The notes beneath the pieces were generated by a model, which was not told the origin of the DNA, ran no database searches, and was given only the letters and a program-made list of their open reading frames with translations. 47,839 nucleotides of DNA from an uncultured Paracoccaceae bacterium (GTDB lineage: Bacteria > Pseudomonadota > Alphaproteobacteria > Rhodobacterales > Rhodobacteraceae): NCBI GenBank assembly GCA_938049225.1, contig CALICM010000031.1, positions 1 to 47,839 on the forward strand. Reading direction: 5' to 3'. The position numbers were made by a program, and so were the translations under genes. This document shows, piece after piece, positions 9,016-17,440 of the stretch (position 1 is its first letter; every line of letters starts with the position of its first letter).

Positions 9016-9235
9016 CCGCAACCTGCGCAATTGCCGCACAGCGTCGTCCTCGTCCTCGTCCGCGTTGCGGTCGTTGGATGAAGCGAACCCGAGTTCGTCT
9101 GCTTTCTAAAGTTTGGCTATCTCCACAATCTTGACGCTGCGACGACAATAAGTAAAAATTATTGCTTGAGTTAATTTTCGTATTTGACGATAGGTACGCC
9201 TGATGACACTCCGAACGGATAAGGCGGAGGATCAG
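9016..9235 (+). promoter_or_regulatory. Leader region of the formate dehydrogenase operon
   Basis: 220 bp between the FkbM stop and the strong Shine-Dalgarno of the first formate dehydrogenase gene. The second half (about 9110-9195) is markedly AT-rich (AATAAGTAAAAATTATTGCT), as expected for a promoter, but I cannot fix convincing -35 and -10 boxes. No gene or stable hairpin was found here. Confidence 0.4.
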
Positions 9236-10924
9236 ATGGCACCCTTGGATGATCGCAAAGGCGTTTGGAAGTCGGGCAAAGGCAAGGGACGCAGCACGCC
9301 TAAAGGGCGGCAGCACAGTGATGCCGCGCTAGCTCAGGTCCGCGAACTGCTGGCCGACCGGCCCCGCCGCCGGGATCTGTTGATCGAATTTCTGCACTTG
9401 ATCCAAGATCACTACAATCACCTCTCGGCGGACCACTTGGCCGCTTTGGCGGACGAGATGCGCCTGTCCCAGGCCGAGGTTTACGAGGTCGCCACCTTTT
9501 ATGCCCATTTCGATGCGGTGCGCGAGGGCGAGACGCCGCCGCCCGCGCTGACCATCCGTGTTTGCGACTCTCTCTCTTGCGAATTGGCCGGGGCGCAGGT
9601 CCTGAAAACCGCGCTGGAAACTGGGCTCGACCCCGCGCAAGTCCGCGTCTTGCGCGCGCCCTGTATGGGCCGCTGCGACACGGCCCCCGTGGCCGAGGTC
9701 GGGCATCATCATGTGGAACATGCGACGCCTGCGCTCATCCAAAAAACCATTGATGCTAAGCACTTTCATGCGGATATCGCAGACTATCAGGATCTGGCCG
9801 CCTATACCGCAACTGGTGGCTACCAGACCCTAAAGGATCTGCGCGGCAACGGCGATTGGGAGCAGGTTCAGGCCCAAATCTTGGACAGCGGTCTGCGGGG
9901 TTTGGGTGGTGCGGGCTTTCCGTCGGGCAAGAAATGGGGCTTTGTGCGCGCCGCCGACGGACCGCGCTATTTGGCCGTAAATGGGGACGAGGGTGAGCCG
10001 GGGACGTTCAAGGACCGCTACTACCTGGAACGCACGCCGCATTTGTTCCTGGAGGGCATGCTGATCGCAGCCTGGGCGGTCGAGGCCGAGACGTGTTTCA
10101 TCTATATGCGCGACGAATACCCCGCTGTCCTTGAAATCCTGCGGCGCGAGATCGCCGCCCTTGAGGCCGCGGGCCTGGTCCCAAAGGGCCATATTGATCT
10201 GCGACGCGGCGCGGGGGCATATATATGCGGCGAAGAAAGTGCGATGATCGAAAGCATCGAGGGCAAGCGTGGTCTGCCCCGACATCGCCCGCCTTATGTC
10301 GCCCAAGTCGGCATCTTCAACCGCCCCACGCTGGTCCATAACGTCGAAACGCTGCATTGGGTCGCGCGCGTCTGTCGCGAAGGCCCCGGGGTTCTGAACA
10401 CCACCCAAAAGAACGGCCGTGTCGGCCTGCGCAGCTACTCTGTCTCGGGCCGCGTGGCCAAGCCGGGCGTTTACCTGCTGCCCGCCGGGTCCACCATTAC
10501 CGATGTCATCGAGGCTGCCGGGGGTATGGCGAAGGGGCATGTTTTCAAAGCCTATCAGCCGGGGGGGCCGTCGTCAGGGCTGTTGCCCGCCGCGATCGAC
10601 GACGTGCCGCTGGATTTCGACACCCTGCAACCCTTGGGCAGTTTCATCGGTTCGGCCGCCGTGGTCGTCCTGTCCGACCAAGATCGGGCCCGGGATGCGG
10701 CGCTGAATATGCTGCGGTTTTTCGAGGATGAAAGCTGTGGCCAATGCACCCCGTGCCGGACGGGCTGCGAAAAGGCGGTGAAGCTGATGCAGGCCGATCG
10801 CTGGGACCAAGATCTGCTGGCGGATTTGTGCGAAGTGATGGAGGACGCCTCGATCTGCGGTCTGGGCCAAGCCGCGCCGAACCCCATCCGCCTGACAATG
10901 AAGCATTTCGGGGGCGAGATTTAA
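9236..10924 (+). CDS. NAD-dependent formate dehydrogenase, NuoE-NuoF fusion subunit
   Basis: A 562-residue fusion that passes electrons from the catalytic subunit to NAD+. The N-terminal NuoE-like part (about residues 30-185) has the [2Fe-2S] cysteines in CDSLSC and CMGRCD. The NuoF-like part (about 200-555) has the NAD(H) loop GLRGLGGAGFPSGKKW, the FMN loop NGDEGEPGTFKDR, GAYICGEESAMIESIEGKR, and the [4Fe-4S] motif SCGQCTPCRTGC plus a later SICGLGQ cysteine. The same fusion is known from the two-subunit FDH1 of Methylorubrum extorquens. The ATG at 9236 follows GGAGG by five bases, so I prefer it to the ATG at 9203. The catalytic subunit lies two genes downstream. Confidence 0.93.
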   Translation: MAPLDDRKGVWKSGKGKGRSTPKGRQHSDAALAQVRELLADRPRRRDLLIEFLHLIQDHYNHLSADHLAALADEMRLSQAEVYEVATFYAHFDAVREGETPPPALTIRVCDSLSCELAGAQVLKTALETGLDPAQVRVLRAPCMGRCDTAPVAEVGHHHVEHATPALIQKTIDAKHFHADIADYQDLAAYTATGGYQTLKDLRGNGDWEQVQAQILDSGLRGLGGAGFPSGKKWGFVRAADGPRYLAVNGDEGEPGTFKDRYYLERTPHLFLEGMLIAAWAVEAETCFIYMRDEYPAVLEILRREIAALEAAGLVPKGHIDLRRGAGAYICGEESAMIESIEGKRGLPRHRPPYVAQVGIFNRPTLVHNVETLHWVARVCREGPGVLNTTQKNGRVGLRSYSVSGRVAKPGVYLLPAGSTITDVIEAAGGMAKGHVFKAYQPGGPSSGLLPAAIDDVPLDFDTLQPLGSFIGSAAVVVLSDQDRARDAALNMLRFFEDESCGQCTPCRTGCEKAVKLMQADRWDQDLLADLCEVMEDASICGLGQAAPNPIRLTMKHFGGEI

Positions 10925-10984
10925 TGATGCGCTTGGTCATAACGCGCAGGATTCCCTTGTGCCACAAAGTGCGGGCGCAGGTGT

Positions 10985-11623
10985 ATGATCATTGAGGCAT
11001 ACCTCATCACCTGGGCAGGCGTGATCGCGGCACAAGCGGCGCCGGGTCCAAACCTTGCCGCCGTGGCGAGCGTGGGGTTGGGGCAGGGGCGCCGCCCTGC
11101 GTTGTGGATTGTCGTGGGCATCGCCTCGGGCATGTTGGTCTGGTCGGCGGCAACCGCCTTGGGGTTGGCGGCGGTTCTTGAGGCTTTCCCGTTGTCCTTG
11201 GTTGTCATGCGCTTCGTCGGCGGGGCGTATCTGTTGTGGTTGGCAGCAAAGGCGCTGCGCTCAACGTTGCGGGGTGAGGCTGTGACAATCCGGGCTGATA
11301 ACGCCCGGCTATCCGACCGGGATGCCTGGCTGCGGGGAGTGTTCGTGGTGCTGACCAACCCCAAGGCGGGGCTCATGTGGGCTGCGGTGGCGACATATCT
11401 ATTCGGTGTCGGCCTCAGCGGTTGGCAAGTGTTGCTTTTTGGGCCGATGGGCGCGCTCAGTGGACTGATGGTCTATGGATTCTATGCGTGGCTGTTTTCC
11501 ACCCGCACCGCAATCGCGGCGTACAGCCGGGCAGCGCGCGGGATCGAGGCGGTGTTTGCAGGGGTGTTCGGCCTGCTTGGCGGCCGTCTTATCTTCGAGG
11601 GCCTGCGCGAGATGCGGGGTTGA
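10985..11623 (+). CDS. LysE/RhtB-family amino acid exporter
   Basis: A 212-residue inner-membrane protein with about six hydrophobic segments. It contains the family's N-terminal signature AAPGPNLAAVASVGLGQGRR and a typical FVGGAYLLWLAAKALR segment. LysE/RhtB proteins export amino acids or small metabolites, driven by ion gradients. It starts 60 bases after the formate dehydrogenase beta-type subunit and is followed after 12 bases by the cupin gene, so it lies inside the formate dehydrogenase operon. The link to formate oxidation is unclear; it may have been inserted there, or may export a related small molecule. Confidence 0.88.
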   Translation: MIIEAYLITWAGVIAAQAAPGPNLAAVASVGLGQGRRPALWIVVGIASGMLVWSAATALGLAAVLEAFPLSLVVMRFVGGAYLLWLAAKALRSTLRGEAVTIRADNARLSDRDAWLRGVFVVLTNPKAGLMWAAVATYLFGVGLSGWQVLLFGPMGALSGLMVYGFYAWLFSTRTAIAAYSRAARGIEAVFAGVFGLLGGRLIFEGLREMRG

Positions 11624-11635
11624 ATGGGGGATCTG

Positions 11636-11920
11636 ATGGCGGTTGTGAAGGCGAAAACAATGATTGATGACGCGCGGGTGCTGGTCCATCGCTACGACTT
11701 CCAGCCCGGGGACGAGACCGGCGCGCATGTTCATGGACTGCCTTATGTGATTGTGCCGCTGACCGATGGCGTTTTGCGGGTGGTCGATGACATGGGTGAA
11801 GCGGTCATGGCGCCGCTGACCGCGGGGGAACCCTACTCAAGGCCCGCGGGCGTCTCGCACAATGTGTTCAACGGGGGTGACGCGCCCGTGTCCTTTCTGG
11901 AAATCGAGATCAAGCCATGA
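11636..11920 (+). CDS. Small cupin-domain protein
   Basis: A 94-residue single-domain cupin. The first cupin motif appears as DFQPGDETGAHVHGLPYVIV (two histidines), and the second as PYSRPAGVSHNVFNGGDAPV with a further histidine, consistent with a metal-binding beta barrel. Small stand-alone cupins may be metal-dependent enzymes or ligand sensors. The ATG at 11636 has GGGGG five bases upstream; an ATG at 11624 immediately after the LysE stop is an alternative. Its stop overlaps the ATG of the formate dehydrogenase catalytic subunit (ATGA), so it is tightly coupled to that gene. Its role is unknown. Confidence 0.8.
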   Translation: MAVVKAKTMIDDARVLVHRYDFQPGDETGAHVHGLPYVIVPLTDGVLRVVDDMGEAVMAPLTAGEPYSRPAGVSHNVFNGGDAPVSFLEIEIKP

Positions 11921-14676
11921 GCGAAACAGTTACCTTTTCACTGAACGGAGAGGACGTGACAGTCCCCCAGGGCTGGACGATCTGGGAGGCCGCCCAAGGC
12001 CGTGGTCTGGTCATCCCGCATCTGTGCCACAAGCCGGAACCGGGGTATCGCAGCGACGGTAATTGCCGCGCTTGCATGGTCGAGGTTGAGGGCGAGCGGA
12101 CACTGGTCGCCTCGTGCATCCGCCCGGTGGCCGAGGGGATGGTGGTGACGACCGACAGTGCGCGGGCGACGAAGGCACGGGCGCTGGTCGTGGAGTTGCT
12201 GGCAGCGGATCAGCCGGCGGTGTCGCATGACGCCTCGTCCCACTTTTGGGATACGGCGGCCGCCACGGGTGTCACCGAAAGCCGCTTTCCCAAAGTCGCG
12301 GCGGATACCGTGCCGCTGCTGGATGACAGCCACGTGGCGATGCGTGTCAACCTGGACGCCTGCATCCACTGCAACTTATGCGTTCGCGCCTGTCGCGAGG
12401 TGCAGGTCAACGATGTCATCGGCATGGCGGGCCGGGGCCGCGCGGCGCAAATCGTGTTCGACATGGGCGACGCGATGGGCGCATCCTCGTGCGTGGCCTG
12501 CGGCGAGTGTGTCCAGGCCTGTCCGACCGGCGCGCTGATGCCGGCCACCGCGCTGGACACGGCCCAGGCGGGCGACAGCAAGGACTACGACCGCGAGGTG
12601 GAGAGCGTTTGCCCCTATTGCGGGGTGGGCTGCCAACTGAGTTTCAAGATCAAGGACAACAAGATCAAATATGTCGAGGGGATCAACGGCCCCGCGAACG
12701 AGAACCGGTTGTGCGTCAAGGGGCGCTTTGGGTTCGACTATGTCGATCATCCGCACCGGCTGACCAAACCCCTGATCCGTCGCGCCGACGCGCCCGCCAA
12801 GGGGCTGAATGTGGATCCCTCGAATGTGCTGACCCATTTCCGCGAAGCCTCGTGGGACGAGGCGCTGGAGGCTGCGGCGAACGGATTGCGCGGCCGGGGG
12901 CGCGAGATTGCCGGGTTCGGTTCGGCCAAATGCTCGAACGAGGAGGCGTATCTGTTCCAAAAGCTGATCCGGCAAGGGTTTGGGCACAATAACGTCGACC
13001 ATTGTACGCGTCTGTGTCACGCCTCATCGGTTGCGGCGTTGATGGAAAATGTCGGCTCAGGCGCGGTCACCGCCACCTTTAACGAGATCGAGAACGCCGA
13101 TGTGGCCATCGTTATCGGCGCCAACCCGACCGAGAACCACCCGGTCGCGGCCACTTATTTTAAGCAATTCGCCAAACGCGGCGGCAAGCTGATCGTGATG
13201 GACCCGCGCGGTCAGGGGCTTAAACGGCACGCCAGCCATATGCTACAATTCCGCCCTGGTGCCGATGTCTCGATGCTGAACGCGATCATGCATGTGATCG
13301 TCGAAGAGGGGCTCTACGACCGCCAATATATTCAAGGTTACACCGAAAATTGGGAGGCGATGAAAACCCATCTGGCCGATTTTTCGCCCGAGAAGATGGC
13401 CCCACTGTGCGGGATCGAGGCGGATGTGCTGCGCGACGTTGCCCGCATCTTTGCCACCGCCAAGGCAGGGATGATCTTTTGGGGGATGGGTATCAGCCAG
13501 CATATCCACGGGACAGACAATTCGCGCTGCTTGATCAGCCTGGCGCTGATGTGCGGTCACGTTGGGCGGCCAGGCGCAGGACTGCACCCGCTGCGGGGGC
13601 AGAACAATGTGCAAGGGGCCTCGGACGCGGGTCTGATCCCAATGTTTTTGCCAGATTATCAGAGCGTGACGGACGATGGCGTGCGGTCGGCGTTTACCCA
13701 AGTTTGGGGAACGGCAGACTTTTCGAACGAAAAGGGTCTGACGGTGGTCGAGATTATGGAGGCGATCCACGCGGGCAATATCAAGGGCATGTATATCCTG
13801 GGCGAAAACCCCGCCATGTCGGACCCGGATGTCGATCACGCCCGCGCCGCGCTGGCCAAGCTGGACCATCTGGTCGTGCAGGATGTTTTCCTGACCGAGA
13901 CGGCGAATTATGCCGATGTGATCCTGCCCGCCAGCGCGTGGGCCGAGAAGACCGGCACAGTGACCAACACCAACCGCCAAGTGCAAATGGGCCGACCCGC
14001 CGTGGCCCCCCCGGGCGAAGCGCGCGAGGATTGGTGGATCGAGACGGAATTGGCCAAACGCCTGGGCCTGAACTGGACCTATACCCACCCGCGCGAGGTT
14101 TTTGCCGAGATGAAGCAAAACATGGCCTCGCTGGACAACATCACCTGGGAGCGGCTGGAGGCGGCGGCAGTCACCTACCCCTCGCTTTCGCCCGAGGATC
14201 CAGGCCAGCCGATTGTGTTCGGCGATGGTTTCCCCCGGCCCGAGGGGCGCGCGCGGTTCACCCCCGCGAACATCATCGCCCCTGACGAAACCCCGGACGA
14301 CGCTTATCCCTTTATCTTGATCACGGGGCGCCAGCTTGAGCATTGGCATACCGGCTCGATGACCCGACGGACCACCGTGCTGGACGCGGTCGAGCCCGAG
14401 GCGAACTGCTCGCTGCACCCCCGGACCCTGCGCAGGCTGGGTGTCGCGCCGGGCGGTTCTGTGCGTCTGACCACAAGACGCGGCAGCGTTACGGTCATGG
14501 CCCGCGCCGATCGTGCGGTGTCCGAGGATACCGTCTTTCTGCCCTTCGCCTTTGTCGAGGCCGCGGCCAATATCCTGACCAACGCGGCGCTGGATCCCTA
14601 CGGCAAAATCCCCGAGTTCAAGTTCTCGGCCGTCAGGGTCGAGGCGGTAGTGCAGGGCGCGGTCGCCGCCGAGTAG
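11917..14676 (+). CDS. fdhA: NAD-dependent formate dehydrogenase catalytic (Mo/W) subunit
   Basis: A 919-residue enzyme that oxidises formate to CO2 at a bis-molybdopterin centre. Cofactor sites in order: an N-terminal [2Fe-2S] domain (cysteines in HLCHKPEPGYRSDGNCRAC), ferredoxin clusters in CIHCNLCVRACREVQ and CVACGECVQACP, a [4Fe-4S] site in CPYCGVGC, and the active-site Cys-His pair in HCTRLCHASS, equivalent to C386-H387 of Rhodobacter capsulatus FdsA. A C-terminal MoCo-binding domain begins near TGRQLEHWHTGSMTRRT. Length and domain order match the large subunit of soluble NAD-dependent enzymes. Maturation proteins such as FdsC and FdhD are not nearby. Confidence 0.95.
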   Translation: MSETVTFSLNGEDVTVPQGWTIWEAAQGRGLVIPHLCHKPEPGYRSDGNCRACMVEVEGERTLVASCIRPVAEGMVVTTDSARATKARALVVELLAADQPAVSHDASSHFWDTAAATGVTESRFPKVAADTVPLLDDSHVAMRVNLDACIHCNLCVRACREVQVNDVIGMAGRGRAAQIVFDMGDAMGASSCVACGECVQACPTGALMPATALDTAQAGDSKDYDREVESVCPYCGVGCQLSFKIKDNKIKYVEGINGPANENRLCVKGRFGFDYVDHPHRLTKPLIRRADAPAKGLNVDPSNVLTHFREASWDEALEAAANGLRGRGREIAGFGSAKCSNEEAYLFQKLIRQGFGHNNVDHCTRLCHASSVAALMENVGSGAVTATFNEIENADVAIVIGANPTENHPVAATYFKQFAKRGGKLIVMDPRGQGLKRHASHMLQFRPGADVSMLNAIMHVIVEEGLYDRQYIQGYTENWEAMKTHLADFSPEKMAPLCGIEADVLRDVARIFATAKAGMIFWGMGISQHIHGTDNSRCLISLALMCGHVGRPGAGLHPLRGQNNVQGASDAGLIPMFLPDYQSVTDDGVRSAFTQVWGTADFSNEKGLTVVEIMEAIHAGNIKGMYILGENPAMSDPDVDHARAALAKLDHLVVQDVFLTETANYADVILPASAWAEKTGTVTNTNRQVQMGRPAVAPPGEAREDWWIETELAKRLGLNWTYTHPREVFAEMKQNMASLDNITWERLEAAAVTYPSLSPEDPGQPIVFGDGFPRPEGRARFTPANIIAPDETPDDAYPFILITGRQLEHWHTGSMTRRTTVLDAVEPEANCSLHPRTLRRLGVAPGGSVRLTTRRGSVTVMARADRAVSEDTVFLPFAFVEAAANILTNAALDPYGKIPEFKFSAVRVEAVVQGAVAAE

Positions 14677-14699
14677 CTGCGCATACCATGCGCCCCTGA

Positions 14700-14725
14700 G
14701 CCCGGTTCGTGTCCCAAAACCGGGC
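14700..14725 (+). terminator. Hairpin at the end of the formate dehydrogenase operon
   Basis: GCCCGGTT and AACCGGGC form a perfect 8-bp stem around a 10-base loop, 23 bases after the fdhA stop. No T-run follows, so it may terminate weakly or act as an mRNA-stabilising stem. It lies between convergent fdhA and the TetR gene. Confidence 0.4.
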
Positions 14726-14763
14726 GCGCTGGCCAATGGCTGCTGGGGGTTTGAAAGGGTTCG

Positions 14764-15354
14764 CTAAGCAGGCTGCAGATATCTGATAACGGCGCCGGTG
14801 ACACGATCCCGCAAGGCGTCTTTGTCGGTTTCACCGGCAAGGCTTGCCCTCTCGATCATGGCTTGGACAATCGCAATCATATCTCGGGCGATCTCGGGTT
14901 TAGCTGGCAAATTCGACGCCTCCAAAAAACTGAGTATCGCGGCACCCATTTCTTGCTCAAATGCCCGGGTTTCGTCTGCCAGTGGGAGGAAGGTCTGCGC
15001 GCGATCCAACGCGCGGGAAAGCTGTGGCCATGCCCATTGATGCGCGATGGTGGCCCGTATCAACTTGTCAACCGTGACCGCGAACGGCTCGCGTCCCTGT
15101 TGTGAGAGCGCTGTCTTAAGCCCAGAAAGGAGTTTGCGCCGCTTACGCCGGATAAGCTCGGTCGTAATGGCCTGTTTGTTGGGAAAATATTGATAGATTG
15201 ATCCAACGCTGACACCTGCCCGGTCCGCGATCCGGTTCGTCGTCAGTTTCTCAAAACCAAAGTCGACCAAAATGCGAGCCGTGGCCTGAAGGATAACCTC
15301 GACGGTTGCCTCAGAGCGGCGCTGTTTGGGTTGTTTCCTAGGATTTTCGACCAT
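14764..15354 (-). CDS. TetR-family transcriptional regulator
   Basis: About 196 residues. The N-terminal DNA-binding domain is typical: ILQATARILVDFGFEKLTTN, then RIADRAGVSVGSIYQYFPNK with the TetR helix-turn-helix. The C-terminal ligand domain is not recognisable, so the inducer is unknown. The start at 15354 (MVENPRKQPKQRR) leaves the 87-bp gap to the divergent SDR gene free for an operator; an upstream ATG at 15402 would place the operator inside the coding sequence and has no Shine-Dalgarno. It likely represses the SDR gene and itself. Confidence 0.85.
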   Translation of the reverse strand: MVENPRKQPKQRRSEATVEVILQATARILVDFGFEKLTTNRIADRAGVSVGSIYQYFPNKQAITTELIRRKRRKLLSGLKTALSQQGREPFAVTVDKLIRATIAHQWAWPQLSRALDRAQTFLPLADETRAFEQEMGAAILSFLEASNLPAKPEIARDMIAIVQAMIERASLAGETDKDALRDRVTGAVIRYLQPA

Positions 15355-15371
15355 CCTGAGTGGGGTCCGCA

Positions 15372-15407
15372 ATGCGAGTACAAAATGCGAGCAAAAGCTC
15401 ATATTAT
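15372..15407. promoter_or_regulatory. Putative TetR operator and SDR promoter
   Basis: In the gap between the divergent TetR and SDR genes, ATGCGAG occurs twice (15372 and 15385), and GAGC-AAAA-GCTC forms an inverted repeat at 15389-15400. It sits directly upstream of TATTAT (15402-15407), a plausible -10 box for the SDR gene. A repressor bound there would block RNA polymerase. No good -35 box is seen. Confidence 0.4.
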
Positions 15408-15441
15408 TGGGTAAGCGAAATTCCCATTCGGAGCAACATAC

Positions 15442-16191
15442 ATGAGCAAATACAGTTTTGCCGGGCGCACGGTACTTGTGACCGGGGGTACAAGGGGTAT
15501 CGGGCGTGAATTTGTCCGACAGCTTGTGGATGAGTGTGGTCAGGTCCTCATCGTTGGCCGAAATCAGCAGGACCTTGATGCGGTCGTTGGTGACAGCCTG
15601 GACAAGGTGAAGGCCTTCAGGGCGGATCTATCGAGTGCTGCGGATGTTGATGCGCTTATCTTACGATTGAACAGTGAGCATCCAGAGTTGTCGGTTCTCA
15701 TCAACAACGCGGGGATCCAAATTGAATGCGACTGTTTTGAAGCAGACAGCACAAGCGCCATTGCAAACGCGCGTCAGGAGATCGCGATCAACCTGGGGGC
15801 AGTTGTCAGTCTGACTTTGGGGTGCTTGCCCACGCTTGTTGCGCATCGGGGTATGGTGCTCAATGTATCTTCCGGCCTTGCAGTTGCCCCGAAAGAGGCT
15901 GCTCCGGTTTATTGTGCGACCAAGGCCGGACTGCGGAGCTTTTCGATCGCGCTTCGGTATCAAAGTCGTACCCACGGCGACCCTGTGCGCGTTGTCGAGG
16001 CGATTATGCCGCTGGTCGACACCGACATGACGAAAGGTCGGGGCAGCGGAAAGCTGCGGCCGTCCGAGGCCGCCGCACAGGTGTTGCAGGGCGCACGCGC
16101 GGGGCGATCCGAGGTATGGGTTGGAAAAGCGCGTGTCTTGCGGCTGATCAACAGGCTTAGCCCGGCTTTGGCCGCACGGATCCTGCGCTAA
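15442..16191 (+). CDS. Short-chain dehydrogenase/reductase (DltE-like)
   Basis: A 249-residue classical SDR. The cofactor loop is TGGTRGIG, the structural motif is INNAGIQ, the catalytic serine lies in NVSSGLAV and the catalytic pair in YCATK. The closest recalled match is the DltE/YdfG-like oxidoreductase group. Substrate is not predictable; arginines after the first strand (VGRN) favour NADP(H). The gene has GGAG nine bases before its ATG and is divergently arranged with a TetR regulator that probably controls it. Codon use and base composition are slightly less GC-rich than in neighbouring core genes. Confidence 0.85.
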   Translation: MSKYSFAGRTVLVTGGTRGIGREFVRQLVDECGQVLIVGRNQQDLDAVVGDSLDKVKAFRADLSSAADVDALILRLNSEHPELSVLINNAGIQIECDCFEADSTSAIANARQEIAINLGAVVSLTLGCLPTLVAHRGMVLNVSSGLAVAPKEAAPVYCATKAGLRSFSIALRYQSRTHGDPVRVVEAIMPLVDTDMTKGRGSGKLRPSEAAAQVLQGARAGRSEVWVGKARVLRLINRLSPALAARILR

Positions 16192-16324
16192 GTGGGTTTG
16201 TAGCACCATTGTGATGCTGATCATGACCCAAATTGCTTAAGGCTTTGCGGTTCTCTATCCGCCCGCACGCCGATCTGCCTATTTCAACACGCCTATATAG
16301 CTGACATCGACCACACACAGCGCC

Positions 16325-16358
16325 AAAATCAAAACCACCAATCAGCCGAATGGTTTTG
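16325..16358 (-). terminator. Intrinsic terminator after the serS-phyH pair
   Basis: Read on the minus strand, CAAAACCA and TGGTTTTG form an 8-bp stem with a 13-base loop, followed by ATTTTGG. It lies 30 bases beyond the stop of the PhyH gene. The remaining bases between the SDR stop (16191) and this hairpin hold no recognisable gene. Confidence 0.5.
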
Positions 16359-16387
16359 GATCTGAGCCACCTGTTGATGTCCCACGG

Positions 16388-17440
16388 CTAGTCCCGGGTT
16401 GTCGGGTCGGTCATTTGGACTGTTGGTTTGAGGCGCCAGGCATGGCCGGTTACGCCCAACCGGACGCCAGTGTCTCTGAGCCGATCCAGCAGATGTGCGG
16501 CCTGGCCGCGCAGACCGGGCAGCAGCAGCGGGTCCAAGCCTGTCCAAGGCAGAAAGGGTCCGCGGCGCAGGGTCGCGTAAAGCTCGACCCGGACTGTGGG
16601 TTTCGTGCTGGGTGTGCGACCGTGAAAGGCGTGGGTGTCGGCCACAATCAAGGTGTTGCCTGTCACGGCCATCTCGACGGGTTGTGGTAGGGCCATCTGC
16701 TCCAGGTCTTGGGGCCGGACACGAAACGAACCGCGGTCACTGTAGCTGTTACCACCCCCCGAGGCGGCAATGGATTGCGCCTTCTCCCAGGCGCGGCGCT
16801 CGGGTGTTAAACGGTGCGAGCCCGGCACAAACCGAAAAGGCCCATCCTCGGGGCTGACATCGTGCAGAAACAGCCATGCTTTGGCGATGGGATGAAAAGT
16901 ATCCATATGCAGGTCGGTCTGCGGGTCGGTCCGGCCACCATCCGGATCGGCGATAATCACCTGCAGGTAGAAGAATGGCTGCGCGAAATGGGCGGCGACA
17001 TAGCGCACCAGGCCGCGAAAGCGCGGATCTTCGACCGCCTGGCGGCAAAAGGGCAGGGCGGCGCGGTCAACCGCGTCCAGCGTCACGCGGCGGGTGATCG
17101 CCTGACCCTGGCGCATCTCGCGCGGCGCGGCGGTATGGACAAATGCTTCCTCGCGGACCTTTTTGTAGAGCTCTGGTGGAAGGAAGTTTTCGACCTTGAC
17201 GTAGCCGTCCCTTGCAAAGGCGTGTTTTTGTTCGGCGGTTACGACCACAAAAGGGCCGATCAGCCGCCGTCGCCAGGCCGCGAGGGCCTGTGCCAGGCGC
17301 ACCCGCGCGACATGCAACCCGCGTTGGTTCAGCCACAGCGAACCGATGACGGGATTTCTGACAAAGGATTTTGCGCCGGTAAGGACCGCTGCCGCATAAA
17401 GCGGAAGCTTGATGACCTGCCCGATGCTCAGTTGGCTCAC
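16388..17440 (-). CDS. Phytanoyl-CoA dioxygenase (PhyH) family protein
   Basis: A 350-residue Fe(II)/2-oxoglutarate oxygenase of the PhyH superfamily. The iron facial triad can be placed: HMD in [10 protein letters not shown] supplies the first histidine and aspartate, and the distal histidine lies in [12 protein letters not shown], followed by a 2-oxoglutarate-binding arginine. The segment [15 protein letters not shown] is characteristic. The N-terminal 60 residues are hydrophobic and basic and could associate with the membrane. The ATG overlaps the serS stop by four bases, so it is translated with serS. The substrate is unknown; an iron-dependent hydroxylase coupled to a tRNA synthetase is unusual. 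Confidence 0.85.
   Translation of the reverse strand: MSQLSIGQVIKLPLYAAAVLTGAKSFVRNPVIGSLWLNQRGLHVARVRLAQALAAWRRRLIGPFVVVTAEQKHAFARDGYVKVENFLPPELYKKVREEAFVHTAAPREMRQGQAITRRVTLDAVDRAALPFCRQAVEDPRFRGLVRYVAAHFAQPFFYLQVIIADPDGGRTDPQTDLHMDTFHPIAKAWLFLHDVSPEDGPFRFVPGSHRLTPERRAWEKAQSIAASGGGNSYSDRGSFRVRPQDLEQMALPQPVEMAVTGNTLIVADTHAFHGRTPSTKPTVRVELYATLRRGPFLPWTGLDPLLLPGLRGQAAHLLDRLRDTGVRLGVTGHAWRLKPTVQMTDPTTRD

Noticed and set aside
9045-9062. A short tandem repeat of CGTCCT
   Set aside because: Only three imperfect copies after the FkbM gene; too short to treat as a repeat element.
13243-14736. A long minus-strand frame opposite fdhA
   Set aside because: It lies entirely antisense to the conserved fdhA catalytic domain and has no recognisable motif.
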